Part shown: positions 7,950-15,786 of the stretch, one piece after another
Layout of the letters: the number at the start of each line of letters is the position of its first letter
How positions within the stretch are numbered: the stretch's first letter is position 1
From: Rhabdobacter roseus
GTDB lineage: Bacteria > Bacteroidota > Bacteroidia > Cytophagales > Spirosomataceae
Assembly (NCBI RefSeq): GCF_014202275.1
Contig: NZ_JACHGF010000004.1
Coordinates: forward strand, 84,928 to 148,927
Direction: 5' to 3'
DNA length: 64,000 bases
Translations under genes and position numbers: made by a program
The notes under the pieces: generated by a model
What the model was told of the DNA's origin: nothing
What the model saw: only the letters and a program-made list of their open reading frames with translations
The model's database searches: none

Positions 7950-8960
7950 ATGAAAATCGCAGTTGTAGGTGCTACCGGCTTGGTAGGCAGCGAAATCCTC
8001 AAAGTGCTCGAAGAGCGCAACTTCCCCGTAACGGAATTATTGGCCGTTGCTTCCGAAAGATCGGTTGGTAAAGAAGTGACGTTCAAGGGTAAACAGGTCA
8101 AGGTGATCGGGTTTGAGGACGCCATCAAGGCCAAGCCCGCCATCGCGATTTTCTCGGCCGGTGGAGGTACTTCGTTGGCGCTGGCCCCGCGCTTTGCCGA
8201 AGCCGGCATTACCGTGGTGGACAACTCGTCGGCCTGGCGCATGGATGCCACCAAAAAGCTGGTGGTGCCCGAAATCAATGCCCATACCCTGACCAAAGAA
8301 GATAAGATCATTGCCAACCCCAACTGCTCGACGATCCAGATGGTGGTGGTGCTCAATCCGCTGCACCACAAGTACCAGATCAAGCGCGTGGTGGTGTCGA
8401 CCTACCAGTCGGTGACGGGCACGGGCAAGGCCGCCGTGGATCAGCTCTATGCCGAGCGCAAGGGCGACCATAGCGTGGAGAAGGTGTACCCGCACCCCAT
8501 CGACCTGAACGTGCTGCCGCATATCGACGTTTTTCTGGACAATGGTTACACCAAGGAGGAGATGAAGATGACCAACGAAACCAAGAAGATCATGGGCGAC
8601 GATAGCATTGCCGTAACGGCCACCACCGTGCGGATTCCCACCATCGGGGGGCACTCGGAAGCCGTAAATATTGAGTTTGAAAACGAGTTCGACCTGGCGG
8701 AAGTACGGGCCATCCTGGAGCAAACCGAAGGGGTCATAGTGCAGGACGATCCCAAAAACTTTGTGTACCCCATGCCCCTGACGGCGCACGGTAAGGATGA
8801 AACCTTTGTGGGGCGGATCCGGCGCGACGAGTCGCAGCCCAAAACGCTGAATCTCTGGATCGTGGCCGATAACCTGCGTAAAGGGGCCGCTACCAACGCC
8901 GTGCAGATTTCGGAGTACCTCGCCAAGCACGACCTGGTAGAAGTACCCGCCGAAGTGTAA
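7950..8960 (+). CDS. asd: Aspartate-semialdehyde dehydrogenase
   Basis: Asd reduces beta-aspartyl phosphate to aspartate semialdehyde with NADPH, the branch point to lysine/diaminopimelate, threonine and methionine. The N-terminus MKIAVVGATGLVGSEIL is the NADP-binding glycine motif. NPNCSTIQMV holds the catalytic cysteine, STYQSVTGTGKAAV binds substrate, and PTIGGHSEAVNIEFE contains the conserved histidine. At 336 residues it is full length. It stands alone between a predicted promoter and a strong terminator, and converges with nuoD on the other strand. Confidence 0.96.
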   Translation: MKIAVVGATGLVGSEILKVLEERNFPVTELLAVASERSVGKEVTFKGKQVKVIGFEDAIKAKPAIAIFSAGGGTSLALAPRFAEAGITVVDNSSAWRMDATKKLVVPEINAHTLTKEDKIIANPNCSTIQMVVVLNPLHHKYQIKRVVVSTYQSVTGTGKAAVDQLYAERKGDHSVEKVYPHPIDLNVLPHIDVFLDNGYTKEEMKMTNETKKIMGDDSIAVTATTVRIPTIGGHSEAVNIEFENEFDLAEVRAILEQTEGVIVQDDPKNFVYPMPLTAHGKDETFVGRIRRDESQPKTLNLWIVADNLRKGAATNAVQISEYLAKHDLVEVPAEV

Positions 8961-8997
8961 TTACAATCTGACACCTTTTTTTGATAAAGTACCTGTG

Positions 8998-9027
8998 CAG
9001 CTACTGCCTCCGGGCAGTAGCTGTTTT
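8998..9027 (+). terminator. Intrinsic terminator of asd
   Basis: CAGCTACTGCC and GGCAGTAGCTG form an 11-bp perfect stem with a 4-base loop, followed by TTTT. It lies in the 105-base gap between convergent asd and nuoD. The opposite strand has no comparable T-run, so it serves asd. Confidence 0.8.
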
Positions 9028-9065
9028 GGTTTATACAGGTACTAGCCAAGAGTAGAACCACCCAC

Positions 9066-10286
9066 TTACCGATCTACCTCCCCCATCACGATGTCGATGG
9101 AGCCGATGATGGCAATGAGGTCGGCCAAGAGCGCACCGCGCGAAATGTCCCCGATCACCGACAGGTTGTGGAACGAGCAGGCGCGGGCTTTGCAGCGGAC
9201 GGGTACATCGGAGCGGCCGTCGGTGCGGAAGAAAAAGCCCAGCTCCCCCTTGGTACTTTCGGCCCGGGCGTAGAAGTCCATCGCTTTGGGACGGATTTTC
9301 TTGGGTACCACGGCCTGCGGGTTGAAGTCGCGGGTACGGGGGTAGTTTTGAGTGAGCTGCTCCAGGCATTGCTCCATAATTTTCAGCGACTCCCGGCACT
9401 CGGCCACGCGCACCCAGTTGCGGTCCCAGCAGTCGCCCAAGGTACCTACTTCACCCTTGCCGATGGGTACCTCAAAGTCGAGCTCCGGGTATACCGAGTA
9501 GCCATCGACCCGCCGCAGATCGTAGCGCAGGCCCGAGCCCCGCAGTACGGGCCCTGTGCAGCCGTAGTTGATGGCCGTCGGGAGCGGAAGTACCCCCACA
9601 TGGGCGGTGCGTTGCACAAATATCTTATTCTCGATCACGAGCTGCTGCAGCTCCGTGAGCTTGGGTTTTAGGTACTTTATAAATTCGCTACAACGCTCCT
9701 CAAAACCCACCGGCAGGTCGTAGAAGAGCCCGCCGATCCAGATGTAGTTATAGAGCATCCGCGCTCCGCAGGTCCACTCGAGCATCCGCAGGATATGCTC
9801 GCGGTCGCGGATGAGCCACAAGAACGGACTATACGCGCCGATGTCGAGCGCGTAGGTACCTATGGCAATGAAGTGCGAGGCGAGGCGGTTCAGCTCGGCC
9901 ACCAGCACCCGTATGTACTCCACGCGCTTGGGAATGTCGTTTTCGATGCCCAGCATCCGCTCCACGCCCATCACGTAGGCGTGCTCGGAGTTCATGGCGG
10001 CCACGTAGTCCATGCGGTCTACGTAGGGAATGATCTGGTTGAAGGGTAGCGACTCGGCGTGCTTTTCGAAGCAGCGGTGCAAGTACCCCAGGTGCGGCAC
10101 TACGTCCACGATCACCTCGCCGTCCGTGACTACTTCCAGCCGAAGTACCCCGTGCGTGGAAGGGTGCTGCGGCCCCACGTTCAGGACCATCTCCTCCCGG
10201 CGCAACGTGGCCGCTGTGTACTTGTTAGGTTCGGAGTTGGCGAAGTGCTCGGGGCGGTATTCGTATTGGATCGTAGGGCTGCTCAT
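9066..10286 (-). CDS. nuoD: NADH-quinone oxidoreductase subunit D (complex I 49-kDa subunit), stand-alone
   Basis: NuoD forms part of the quinone-binding cavity of complex I at the membrane interface. The sequence is complete: [17 protein letters not shown] near the N-terminus (histidine involved in quinone binding), [17 protein letters not shown], and [21 protein letters not shown]. The C-terminus is [27 protein letters not shown], ending in the invariant family tail. I use ATG at 10286 ([10 protein letters not shown]), giving 406 residues. An upstream ATG at 10331 would add 15 unlikely residues. No other nuo gene is next to it: asd lies on one side and a cytochrome c on the other. The remaining subunits must be elsewhere. 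A -7 match (TATTTTTG, 10318 to 10311 on the minus strand) suggests a leader of only about 20 bases. Confidence 0.95.
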   Translation of the reverse strand: MSSPTIQYEYRPEHFANSEPNKYTAATLRREEMVLNVGPQHPSTHGVLRLEVVTDGEVIVDVVPHLGYLHRCFEKHAESLPFNQIIPYVDRMDYVAAMNSEHAYVMGVERMLGIENDIPKRVEYIRVLVAELNRLASHFIAIGTYALDIGAYSPFLWLIRDREHILRMLEWTCGARMLYNYIWIGGLFYDLPVGFEERCSEFIKYLKPKLTELQQLVIENKIFVQRTAHVGVLPLPTAINYGCTGPVLRGSGLRYDLRRVDGYSVYPELDFEVPIGKGEVGTLGDCWDRNWVRVAECRESLKIMEQCLEQLTQNYPRTRDFNPQAVVPKKIRPKAMDFYARAESTKGELGFFFRTDGRSDVPVRCKARACSFHNLSVIGDISRGALLADLIAIIGSIDIVMGEVDR

Positions 10287-10310
10287 GGAATCATAAGAAC
10301 TAAAGGAGGG

Positions 10311-10318
10311 CAAAAATA
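10311..10318 (-). promoter_or_regulatory. Predicted -7 element of nuoD
   Basis: Read on the minus strand this is TATTTTTG, a full match to TAnnTTTG. A good TTG at the -33 distance is not evident (the sequence there is TTTTCG). The rest of the 10319-10644 stretch contains no gene I can support. Confidence 0.35.
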
Positions 10319-10644
10319 CGGAATTATACAATACCGCTCCGAAAAGCCCACGCTACCTTTATCTTCATTTTTCCGGGATTTTTTACCAAAAAACCGACGA
10401 TTTCTGCAATTCATCGAATAAATACGACCACTCACCTTTTTACAAATACTTTTACTAACAGAAATCACACTATACATCGCCTGTCTGCAGGTAGAGCATA
10501 GATATTTCGTAACGTTGAGTAAAATGGACGACCCGCTGGCCTTGCTGACGGGACGTTTTTTTTGGTACCTACCCCATTGAGGCTTCTCCTTCCTTCGGAA
10601 GGTACCTCCAGCCGGGGAAAACAAAGGTACCTGGTAGGGGACGC

Positions 10645-10678
10645 ATAAAAAAACCACCTCAGGTACTTTGAGGTGGTT
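10645..10678 (-). terminator. Intrinsic terminator of the minus-strand cytochrome c gene
   Basis: On the minus strand AACCACCTCA pairs with TGAGGTGGTT (10 bp) around a 7-base loop AAGTACC, followed by a T-run (TTTTTTT, from 10653 downwards). It sits 32 bases after the cytochrome c stop and separates that gene from nuoD. Confidence 0.8.
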
Positions 10679-10709
10679 CAGGATTTTCTTCGGGCCGAAA
10701 CTCATCGCC

Positions 10710-11342
10710 TTACAGGGAATTGATCCACTTGGCAATTTTGGTAATATCTTCATTAGGTACCTGTGGCATGGGGGCCATCGGCGGGTAGCCGGGCCAGTTG
10801 CCAGGCTCAGGCTTATGTACCAGCTCAATGATTTTTTCGGTAGAGTACTTCCGTTTAGCTACCTCAGCGTAGGCCGGGCCCACAAGCCGCTCGTAGGGCC
10901 GGTGGCAGGCAAAGCACGTGTGCTTGTTGAGCAACGCCGCAATGTCAGCGGGAGTTTCTTTCTGCGCCGGGGCGGCAGCAGCGGCCGGAGTGGCGGCGGG
11001 TTCGGCCTTTTTGGCTTCGGCACCTTTTTCCTTAGTAGCTGCCTGTACATCCTCGGTGGTAGTGCCGAGGGCAGGTACCATTTCTCCGCCGTGTTCGGTA
11101 CGCAGCCCGCTCGCTCCCCCTACTTCGCGATCAGCATTATCCGTCACCGAAAGCGAATTGATGGTATCCGGGTCAATCTTTTTTTCGTCGGCAGCGACCG
11201 ACGAAGCGGCTTCTTCACGCGCTTGGCGACCTTTGCCGTAATATTTATTGTACGCTTCCTGATCCTCCTTGGAGGAGCAGCCTATCCAAAGCGAGCCTAC
11301 CAGGGCCAGGATGACGAGTGAGGTTACTTTTCTGAGTGCCAT
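10710..11342 (-). CDS. Lipoprotein monohaem cytochrome c (class I)
   Basis: The 210-residue protein opens with a lipoprotein signal peptide ending in the lipobox IGC (C22), so it should be anchored in a membrane facing the periplasm. A low-complexity charged and alanine-rich linker (about residues 40-125, with AAATPAAAAAP) acts as a tether. The last 80 residues are a class I cytochrome c: haem motif CFACH, then the methionine-ligand region MAPMPQVP and the terminal helix ITKIAKWINSL. It is probably an electron shuttle to an oxidase. The complex III and oxidase genes lie 37 kb away in this window. The placement beside stand-alone nuoD is unusual, but separate terminators mean they are not one operon. 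Confidence 0.85.
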   Translation of the reverse strand: MALRKVTSLVILALVGSLWIGCSSKEDQEAYNKYYGKGRQAREEAASSVAADEKKIDPDTINSLSVTDNADREVGGASGLRTEHGGEMVPALGTTTEDVQAATKEKGAEAKKAEPAATPAAAAAPAQKETPADIAALLNKHTCFACHRPYERLVGPAYAEVAKRKYSTEKIIELVHKPEPGNWPGYPPMAPMPQVPNEDITKIAKWINSL

Positions 11343-11373
11343 TGCTTGACGAATAAGTTTTTTATTTTTTATA

Positions 11374-11409
11374 CAAAAAAAGGATCGGGAACAAGAGGTA
11401 CCCGATTTT
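11374..11409 (-). terminator. Terminator-like hairpin in the leader of the cytochrome c gene (possible attenuator)
   Basis: On the minus strand AAAATCGGG pairs with CCCGATCCT (9 bp with two G-U pairs) around an 11-base loop and is followed by T7. No minus-strand gene ends here. The hairpin lies about 32 bases before the cytochrome c ATG, so it would sit in that gene's leader. The 11410-11554 stretch upstream has no gene and only 7-of-8 matches to a minus-strand -7 element. Confidence 0.35.
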
Positions 11410-11554
11410 CATGCTTTAAATAAAGCAACGTTAGCGGCTTATTTCCTAATGGAAGAAGCAAATAAATATTCTACAAATCCATGCCAGGCTCGGAAAAGGG
11501 TGAAAGCGAGTACGATGGAAACCAAACGGAAGAATATTTTTTGAAAAGCATCTA

Positions 11555-11584
11555 TTGCTAATTAATACAAAAGTACTAATTTTG
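11555..11584 (+). promoter_or_regulatory. Promoter of the rpmG-DUF4295 unit
   Basis: TTG at 11555-11557, 19 bases, then TAATTTTG at 11577-11584: a full consensus match with ideal spacing. It continues as GCAGTCC, giving TTTGCAGTCC, the same ten bases found at the rplM promoter (26126-26135). Confidence 0.75.
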
Positions 11585-11613
11585 CAGTCCTATTCGTAAA
11601 ATGACGTAAAGCA

Positions 11614-11796
11614 ATGGCTAAGAAAGGTAATAGAGTTCAGGTAATTTTGGAATGTACCGAGCAAAAAGAGACGGGAGTACCCGGTATGTCGCGCTACATC
11701 ACGACCAAAAATCGTAAAAATACGCCCAGCCGGATGGAATTGAAGAAATTTAATTCCTTTCTGAGACGTTATACCGTTCATAAAGAAATAAAATAA
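11614..11796 (+). CDS. rpmG: 50S ribosomal protein bL33
   Basis: A 60-residue basic protein with the bL33 pattern: [17 protein letters not shown] at the start, then [27 protein letters not shown]. It lacks the CxxC pair of zinc-binding bL33 variants; only one cysteine is present. It is first in a unit with the DUF4295 ribosomal protein and lies 30 bases after the predicted promoter. rpmB (bL28), its usual upstream partner in this phylum, is not present. Confidence 0.95.
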   Translation: MAKKGNRVQVILECTEQKETGVPGMSRYITTKNRKNTPSRMELKKFNSFLRRYTVHKEIK

Positions 11797-11858
11797 GTAA
11801 TACATAGCGCTGCGGTCCGAAGGAAACGGACGATCCACAGCCCCAATCCTACCAAATT

Positions 11859-12011
11859 ATGGCAAAGAAAGTAGTTGCTACCCTGAAGAAAGAAGGCGGT
11901 AAATCATTTGCCAAAGTGATTAGAGCCGTAAAGTCACCCAAGACGGGGGCTTATACCTTCAAAGAAGAAATGGTACCCATGGATGCTGTACAAAGTACCC
12001 TAGGTAAGTAA
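11859..12011 (+). CDS. DUF4295 small ribosome-associated protein (bL38-like), 50 residues
   Basis: MAKKVVATLKKEGGKSFAKV at the N-terminus continues into a Lys/Arg-rich stretch with SPKTGAYTFKEEMV, the Bacteroidota-only DUF4295 family. It commonly sits between rpmG and ftsY, exactly as here. From memory, a protein of this family was seen in the Flavobacterium johnsoniae ribosome structure and named bL38; that assignment is recalled, not checked. ATG 11859 is the only start, and the stop is TAA 12009-12011. At 50 codons it is easily missed by ORF callers. A terminator follows 68 bases later. Confidence 0.85.
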   Translation: MAKKVVATLKKEGGKSFAKVIRAVKSPKTGAYTFKEEMVPMDAVQSTLGK

Positions 12012-12078
12012 TGCCCATTAAACCGGAGCGCGGGCTACCCGCTGGCAGCCCGGTACTTCCTGGAATAAAGAATGTAGG

Positions 12079-12103
12079 AAAAGTCCCAGTCGGGACTTTT
12101 TTG
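12079..12103 (+). terminator. Intrinsic terminator of rpmG-DUF4295
   Basis: AAAAGTCCC (12079-12087) pairs with GGGACTTTT (12092-12100) around a 4-base loop, with further T residues. A TATTTTTG -7 match follows at 12107-12114 and could start the ftsY transcript, although no TTG lies at the right distance. Confidence 0.75.
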
Positions 12104-12127
12104 TTTTATTTTTGGCTGGTAAAAGGC

Positions 12128-12146
12128 GTACCTACGCCGTAGGTAC
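12128..12146 (+). repeat. Inverted repeat in ftsY leader
   Basis: GTACCTACG-C-CGTAGGTAC is a perfect 9+1+9 inverted repeat, 37 bases before the ftsY start codon. With a single central base it is better suited to a DNA-binding dimer or a cruciform than to an RNA hairpin. Both ends carry the GTAC word. Confidence 0.45.
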
Positions 12147-12183
12147 CTCATCGCTGAGCAGACATTTAACCTCAAAAACGCAC

Positions 12184-13146
12184 ATGGGTTTATTTGGTTT
12201 TTTTTCCAAGGAAAAGAAAGAAACGCTGGATAAAGGGCTGGAAAAGTCGAAGGAAAACTTTTTCGGGAAATTATCCCGGGCTTTGGTGGGCAAAACCACC
12301 GTAGACGAGGAAGTACTGGACGAGCTCGAAGAAATCCTGATTAGCTCAGACGTGGGCGTAGGTACCACCGTGAAGATCATCCGGCGGATCGAGGAGCGCG
12401 TGGCCCGTGACAAGTACGCCACGACCGACGAGCTCGACCGAATCTTGCGGGAGGAAGTAGCCGCGCTACTCCAGGAAAATAAGTCGATTGACATCACCGA
12501 TAGCTTCGAGACCGAGCACCTGCCCAAACCCTACGTGATCATGGTCGTCGGCGTGAACGGCGTGGGCAAGACCACCACCATCGGGAAGCTGGCGCACCAG
12601 TTTCAACAGCGCGGGCGCAAAGTAGTGTTGGGCGCGGCCGATACCTTCCGGGCGGCGGCCGTGGACCAGCTCAAAATGTGGGGCCAGCGCGTGAATGTAC
12701 CCGTGATTGACCACGGCATGAACACCGACCCCTCGGCCGTAGCCTACGACGCCCTCAAAAAAGGCGTGGAGATTGGGGCGGATGTGATCATCATTGACAC
12801 GGCCGGTCGCCTGCACACCAAGGTAAACCTCATGAATGAGCTCGGCAAGATCAAGCGCGTGATGCAAAAGGTACTTCCCGACGCGCCGCACGAGGTACTT
12901 TTGGTGCTCGACGGTAGCACCGGCCAGAACGCCGTGATCCAGGCGCGCGAATTTACTAAGGCTACCGAAGTAACGGCCCTGGCCATTACCAAGCTCGACG
13001 GCACGGCCAAAGGTGGGGTAGTCGTGGGCATTTCGGACGAATTCCAGATCCCGGTAAAGTACATTGGAGTAGGTGAGAAAATGGATGACCTCCAGGTCTT
13101 CGACCGCATGGAGTTTGTGGATTCGCTCTTCAAACGGATTGGCTAA
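12184..13146 (+). CDS. ftsY: Signal recognition particle receptor FtsY
   Basis: FtsY docks the SRP-ribosome complex at the inner membrane. The 320-residue protein begins MGLFGFFSKEKKE, a short membrane-binding amphipathic start without the long acidic A domain of E. coli. The NG domain is complete: GVNGVGKTTTIGKLA (G1), DTFRAAAVDQLK (G2), DTAGRLHTKVNLMNEL (G3), TKLDGTAKGG (G4) and a terminal VGEKMDDLQVFD. ATG 12184 is preferred over the longer open frame to 12112, whose extra residues overlap the leader repeat. The unknown membrane gene follows 14 bases later and is probably co-transcribed. Confidence 0.97.
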   Translation: MGLFGFFSKEKKETLDKGLEKSKENFFGKLSRALVGKTTVDEEVLDELEEILISSDVGVGTTVKIIRRIEERVARDKYATTDELDRILREEVAALLQENKSIDITDSFETEHLPKPYVIMVVGVNGVGKTTTIGKLAHQFQQRGRKVVLGAADTFRAAAVDQLKMWGQRVNVPVIDHGMNTDPSAVAYDALKKGVEIGADVIIIDTAGRLHTKVNLMNELGKIKRVMQKVLPDAPHEVLLVLDGSTGQNAVIQAREFTKATEVTALAITKLDGTAKGGVVVGISDEFQIPVKYIGVGEKMDDLQVFDRMEFVDSLFKRIG

Positions 13147-13160
13147 CGAGTATTTAGTGT

Positions 13161-13805
13161 ATGCGGACGGTTGATATCTTGCTGATTTTCCTGGTTATCT
13201 TCGGGCTGTTGGGCTGGTACATCTGGCGGATGCTCCGCTACACCCGCGACACCGTGGGGGAGAATTCCCCCTTTGTCGTTAAGCGTACCTACCAGCTCAC
13301 AGCTCAGGAGTACTGGAATAGCTGGACAATGCGGATTAACTATATGTTGTATAGTGTGTGCGTGCTGGCGCTCATTTCTCCCTTTTGGGCGCTTCCTTTT
13401 CGCGCTGATGGTGCCAGTAATACCGGCATGCTTACGATTGGTTATATACTATACGGAATCTTTTGGCTTCTTTGCTTTTGTTTACTCCTCCACAATGGCA
13501 TCTTGGATCTGAACTACTGGCACCATTCGCGGGATAAAACGATTATCTTTGATCCGCAGGCGGGTACCGTTCAGTTTATCACACCCACCCAGGTACTTAC
13601 GCTGCGCGACAAAGCCGAGCTGAAAAAAATAGTGGCTTACAGTAACGATAAGCCCAAGAATTCCTATGGCTACTACCGGCTGTACTTTGCCGGCGGCGAG
13701 GAGCTGATCCTGACCGACCGCTCACCGGGGCTGTGGGTGGTTTTAGAGTACTTTCAGCACGCCTTTACCGAGTCGCATTACCAGTACTTTCCCTTTATTC
13801 GCTAG
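13161..13805 (+). CDS. Unknown membrane protein, 214 residues, with cytoplasmic PH-like tail
   Basis: I do not recognise the family. Hydrophobic segments lie at about residues 3-22, 52-72 and 88-113. The remaining C-terminal 100 residues are soluble and alternate short strands (TIIFDPQAGTVQFITPTQVLTL, then YYRLYFAGGEELILTD) before a helix, a pattern reminiscent of membrane-protein PH-like domains. It starts 14 bases after ftsY, which hints at a role near membrane protein biogenesis, but that is only context. An own promoter is not evident. Confidence 0.75.
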   Translation: MRTVDILLIFLVIFGLLGWYIWRMLRYTRDTVGENSPFVVKRTYQLTAQEYWNSWTMRINYMLYSVCVLALISPFWALPFRADGASNTGMLTIGYILYGIFWLLCFCLLLHNGILDLNYWHHSRDKTIIFDPQAGTVQFITPTQVLTLRDKAELKKIVAYSNDKPKNSYGYYRLYFAGGEELILTDRSPGLWVVLEYFQHAFTESHYQYFPFIR

Positions 13806-13916
13806 GCTCGTTTTTCTGCCAAATTATACCGAACTTTGCGGCCCCATTAGGGGTTCATTCTCAGTAGCTTTGGGGTACTTTCTGTATCCGAGCTACGTAT
13901 TATTTACTTTGCTGGC

Positions 13917-15227
13917 ATGAAAACCAAAGGAATTCGTAAGAATAAAGTCAACATCGTAACGCTGGGCTGCTCCAAAAACCTGGTGGACTCGGAGGTACTT
14001 TACACCCAACTCAAAGGCAACGGCTACCAGGTGGCGCACGAGTCCAAGAAAGACGACGCCCAGATCGTGGTCATCAATACCTGTGGCTTCATCGACGGGG
14101 CCAAGGAAGAATCCATCGATACCATCCTGCGCTACGTGGATGCCAAAGAGGCGGGCCTCGTGGATAAAGTATACGTGACGGGCTGCCTCTCGCACCGCTA
14201 CAAGGATGAACTGGCCGTCGAGATCCCAACCGTCGACGCCTGGTTTGGCACCAACGAACTACCCCGCCTGCTCAAAACGCTGAAAGCTGACTACAAGCAC
14301 GAACTGGTGGGCGAGCGCCTGCTTACTACGCCCACGCACTACGCATACCTCAAGATCGCCGAGGGCTGCGACCGGCCGTGCAGCTTCTGTGCCATTCCGC
14401 TCATGCGGGGCGGGCACGTGTCGCGGCCTATGGAGGAGCTGGTGACGGAGGCCCGTTCGCTGGCCCGTAGGGGTACCAAGGAGCTCATTCTCCTTGCCCA
14501 GGACCTGACCTACTACGGGCTGGACATTTACAAAAAGCGCAACCTGGCCGACCTGCTCCACCGCCTGGCCGACGTGGAGGGCATCGACTGGATCCGGTTG
14601 CAGTACGCGTACCCATCGGGCTTCCCGCTGGATATCCTGGACGTGATGCGCGAGCGCCCGAACATCTGTAACTATCTGGACATGCCGCTCCAGACCGGTT
14701 CGACGGAGGTACTTAAGACCATGCGTAGGGGGATCACGCGGGAGAAAACCGAGGCGCTGATCGATACCATCCGCGAGAAAGTACCCGGCATTGCCCTGCG
14801 TACGACGCTCATTGTGGGGCATCCCGGCGAAACGGAGGCCCATTTTGAAGAAACCTACGAGTTTGTGCAGAAAATGCGCTTCGACCGGTTGGGCGTTTTC
14901 CAATACTCGCACGAAGAAAATACCCATGCTCACTCGCTGCCCGATGACCTATCCGCTGAGGTGAAGCAGGAGCGGGCCGATGCCATCATGGAACTTCAGC
15001 AGCATATTTCGTGGGAGCTCAACCAGGAGAAATTGGGCAAAACCTACAAGGTGCTTTTTGACCGAAAAGAAGGAGGGTACTTTATCGGCCGCACCGAGCA
15101 CGACTCGCCCGAGGTCGATAACGAGGTACTTTTGCCTGCTGCTCAGCACGTACGGCTCGGCGATTTTGCAGCGGTAACAATTCGCTCGGCCGAGGAATTT
15201 GACCTTTACGGGGAATTAGCTCCCTAA
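13917..15227 (+). CDS. rimO: Ribosomal protein uS12 methylthiotransferase RimO
   Basis: RimO is a radical SAM enzyme that adds a methylthio group to the conserved aspartate of ribosomal protein S12. The N-terminal UPF0004 domain supplies three cysteines for the auxiliary cluster: VTLGCSKNLVDSE, NTCGFIDGAKEES and VTGCLSHRY. The radical SAM motif is CDRPCSFCAIP, followed by the typical RLQYAYPSGFP and LDMPLQTGSTEVLK. A C-terminal TRAM domain ends at ATIRSAEEFDLYGEL. At 436 residues it is full length, and the SKNLVDSE signature separates it from MiaB. A TTACTTTG (7 of 8 match to the -7 element) at 13904-13911 is a possible promoter very close to ATG 13917. Confidence 0.96.
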   Translation: MKTKGIRKNKVNIVTLGCSKNLVDSEVLYTQLKGNGYQVAHESKKDDAQIVVINTCGFIDGAKEESIDTILRYVDAKEAGLVDKVYVTGCLSHRYKDELAVEIPTVDAWFGTNELPRLLKTLKADYKHELVGERLLTTPTHYAYLKIAEGCDRPCSFCAIPLMRGGHVSRPMEELVTEARSLARRGTKELILLAQDLTYYGLDIYKKRNLADLLHRLADVEGIDWIRLQYAYPSGFPLDILDVMRERPNICNYLDMPLQTGSTEVLKTMRRGITREKTEALIDTIREKVPGIALRTTLIVGHPGETEAHFEETYEFVQKMRFDRLGVFQYSHEENTHAHSLPDDLSAEVKQERADAIMELQQHISWELNQEKLGKTYKVLFDRKEGGYFIGRTEHDSPEVDNEVLLPAAQHVRLGDFAAVTIRSAEEFDLYGELAP

Positions 15228-15231
15228 AGAT

Positions 15232-15261
15232 TTTGGATTTTTACGTTACTCGTTACTTTTG
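15232..15261 (+). promoter_or_regulatory. Promoter of the DUF4293 gene
   Basis: TTTG at 15232-15235, 18 bases, then TACTTTTG at 15254-15261, a full -7 match. Transcription should begin near 15267, which supports ATG 15310 over the longer open frame that begins at 15259 inside the promoter. Confidence 0.6.
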
Positions 15262-15309
15262 TGTAGCAAACACAGACAAGCTTTCTATACTTTCAATTTT
15301 TCATTAAAA

Positions 15310-15786
15310 ATGTTACAACGCATTCAGACCCTGTTCTTAGCCATCACGGCGCTGGCCATGGGGGTCTTTTCAGCCACTCCACTCTGGGAAAAAGTAGCGG
15401 CCGACGGCCTCCAACGGGTTAGCCTGACGGCCTTCCGCCTGGTTCACCAAACCAACCCGGTACAGTCAGAGGTACAGTCGGTTTTCTACCTGGCGCTGCT
15501 GGCTATTCTGGTAGCCGGGGTGTCGGTATTCACCATCTTTAAGTACAAGCAGCGCCTGTTGCAGTCGGCTCTGTGCGCTGTTAACTCCATCCTGATGACC
15601 GCCCTATTGGCCTTGACGGTGTACCAGACTTTTTATAAAGCCGCTAAATTTTTTGAGCCAGAGACGCCCGGAGACTACCAGATCGGGTTTTATGCGTTGG
15701 TGGTGGCTATGCTGGCCAACGTCATGGCCAACCGCTTCATTCGGCGCGACGAGCGTACGGTGAAGGAGTCCAACCGGATGCGCTAG
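15310..15786 (+). CDS. DUF4293 membrane protein
   Basis: A 158-residue protein with four membrane segments (about residues 4-22, 56-76, 85-108 and 120-142) and the DUF4293 start MLQRIQTLFLAITALAMG. The family is restricted to Bacteroidota and has no established function. The start at 15310 follows the predicted promoter. Its stop codon overlaps the stop of kdsD on the opposite strand within a single CTAG. It ends in a basic tail (RRDERTVKESNRMR), presumably cytoplasmic. Confidence 0.88.
   Translation: MLQRIQTLFLAITALAMGVFSATPLWEKVAADGLQRVSLTAFRLVHQTNPVQSEVQSVFYLALLAILVAGVSVFTIFKYKQRLLQSALCAVNSILMTALLALTVYQTFYKAAKFFEPETPGDYQIGFYALVVAMLANVMANRFIRRDERTVKESNRMR

Noticed and set aside
8037-8930. 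297-codon open frame on the minus strand opposite asd
   Set aside because: The histidine- and glycine-rich translation is the typical shadow of a high-GC gene; asd motifs on the plus strand are decisive.
14259-14933. 224-codon open frame on the minus strand opposite rimO
   Set aside because: Shadow of rimO with no promoter or domain content.
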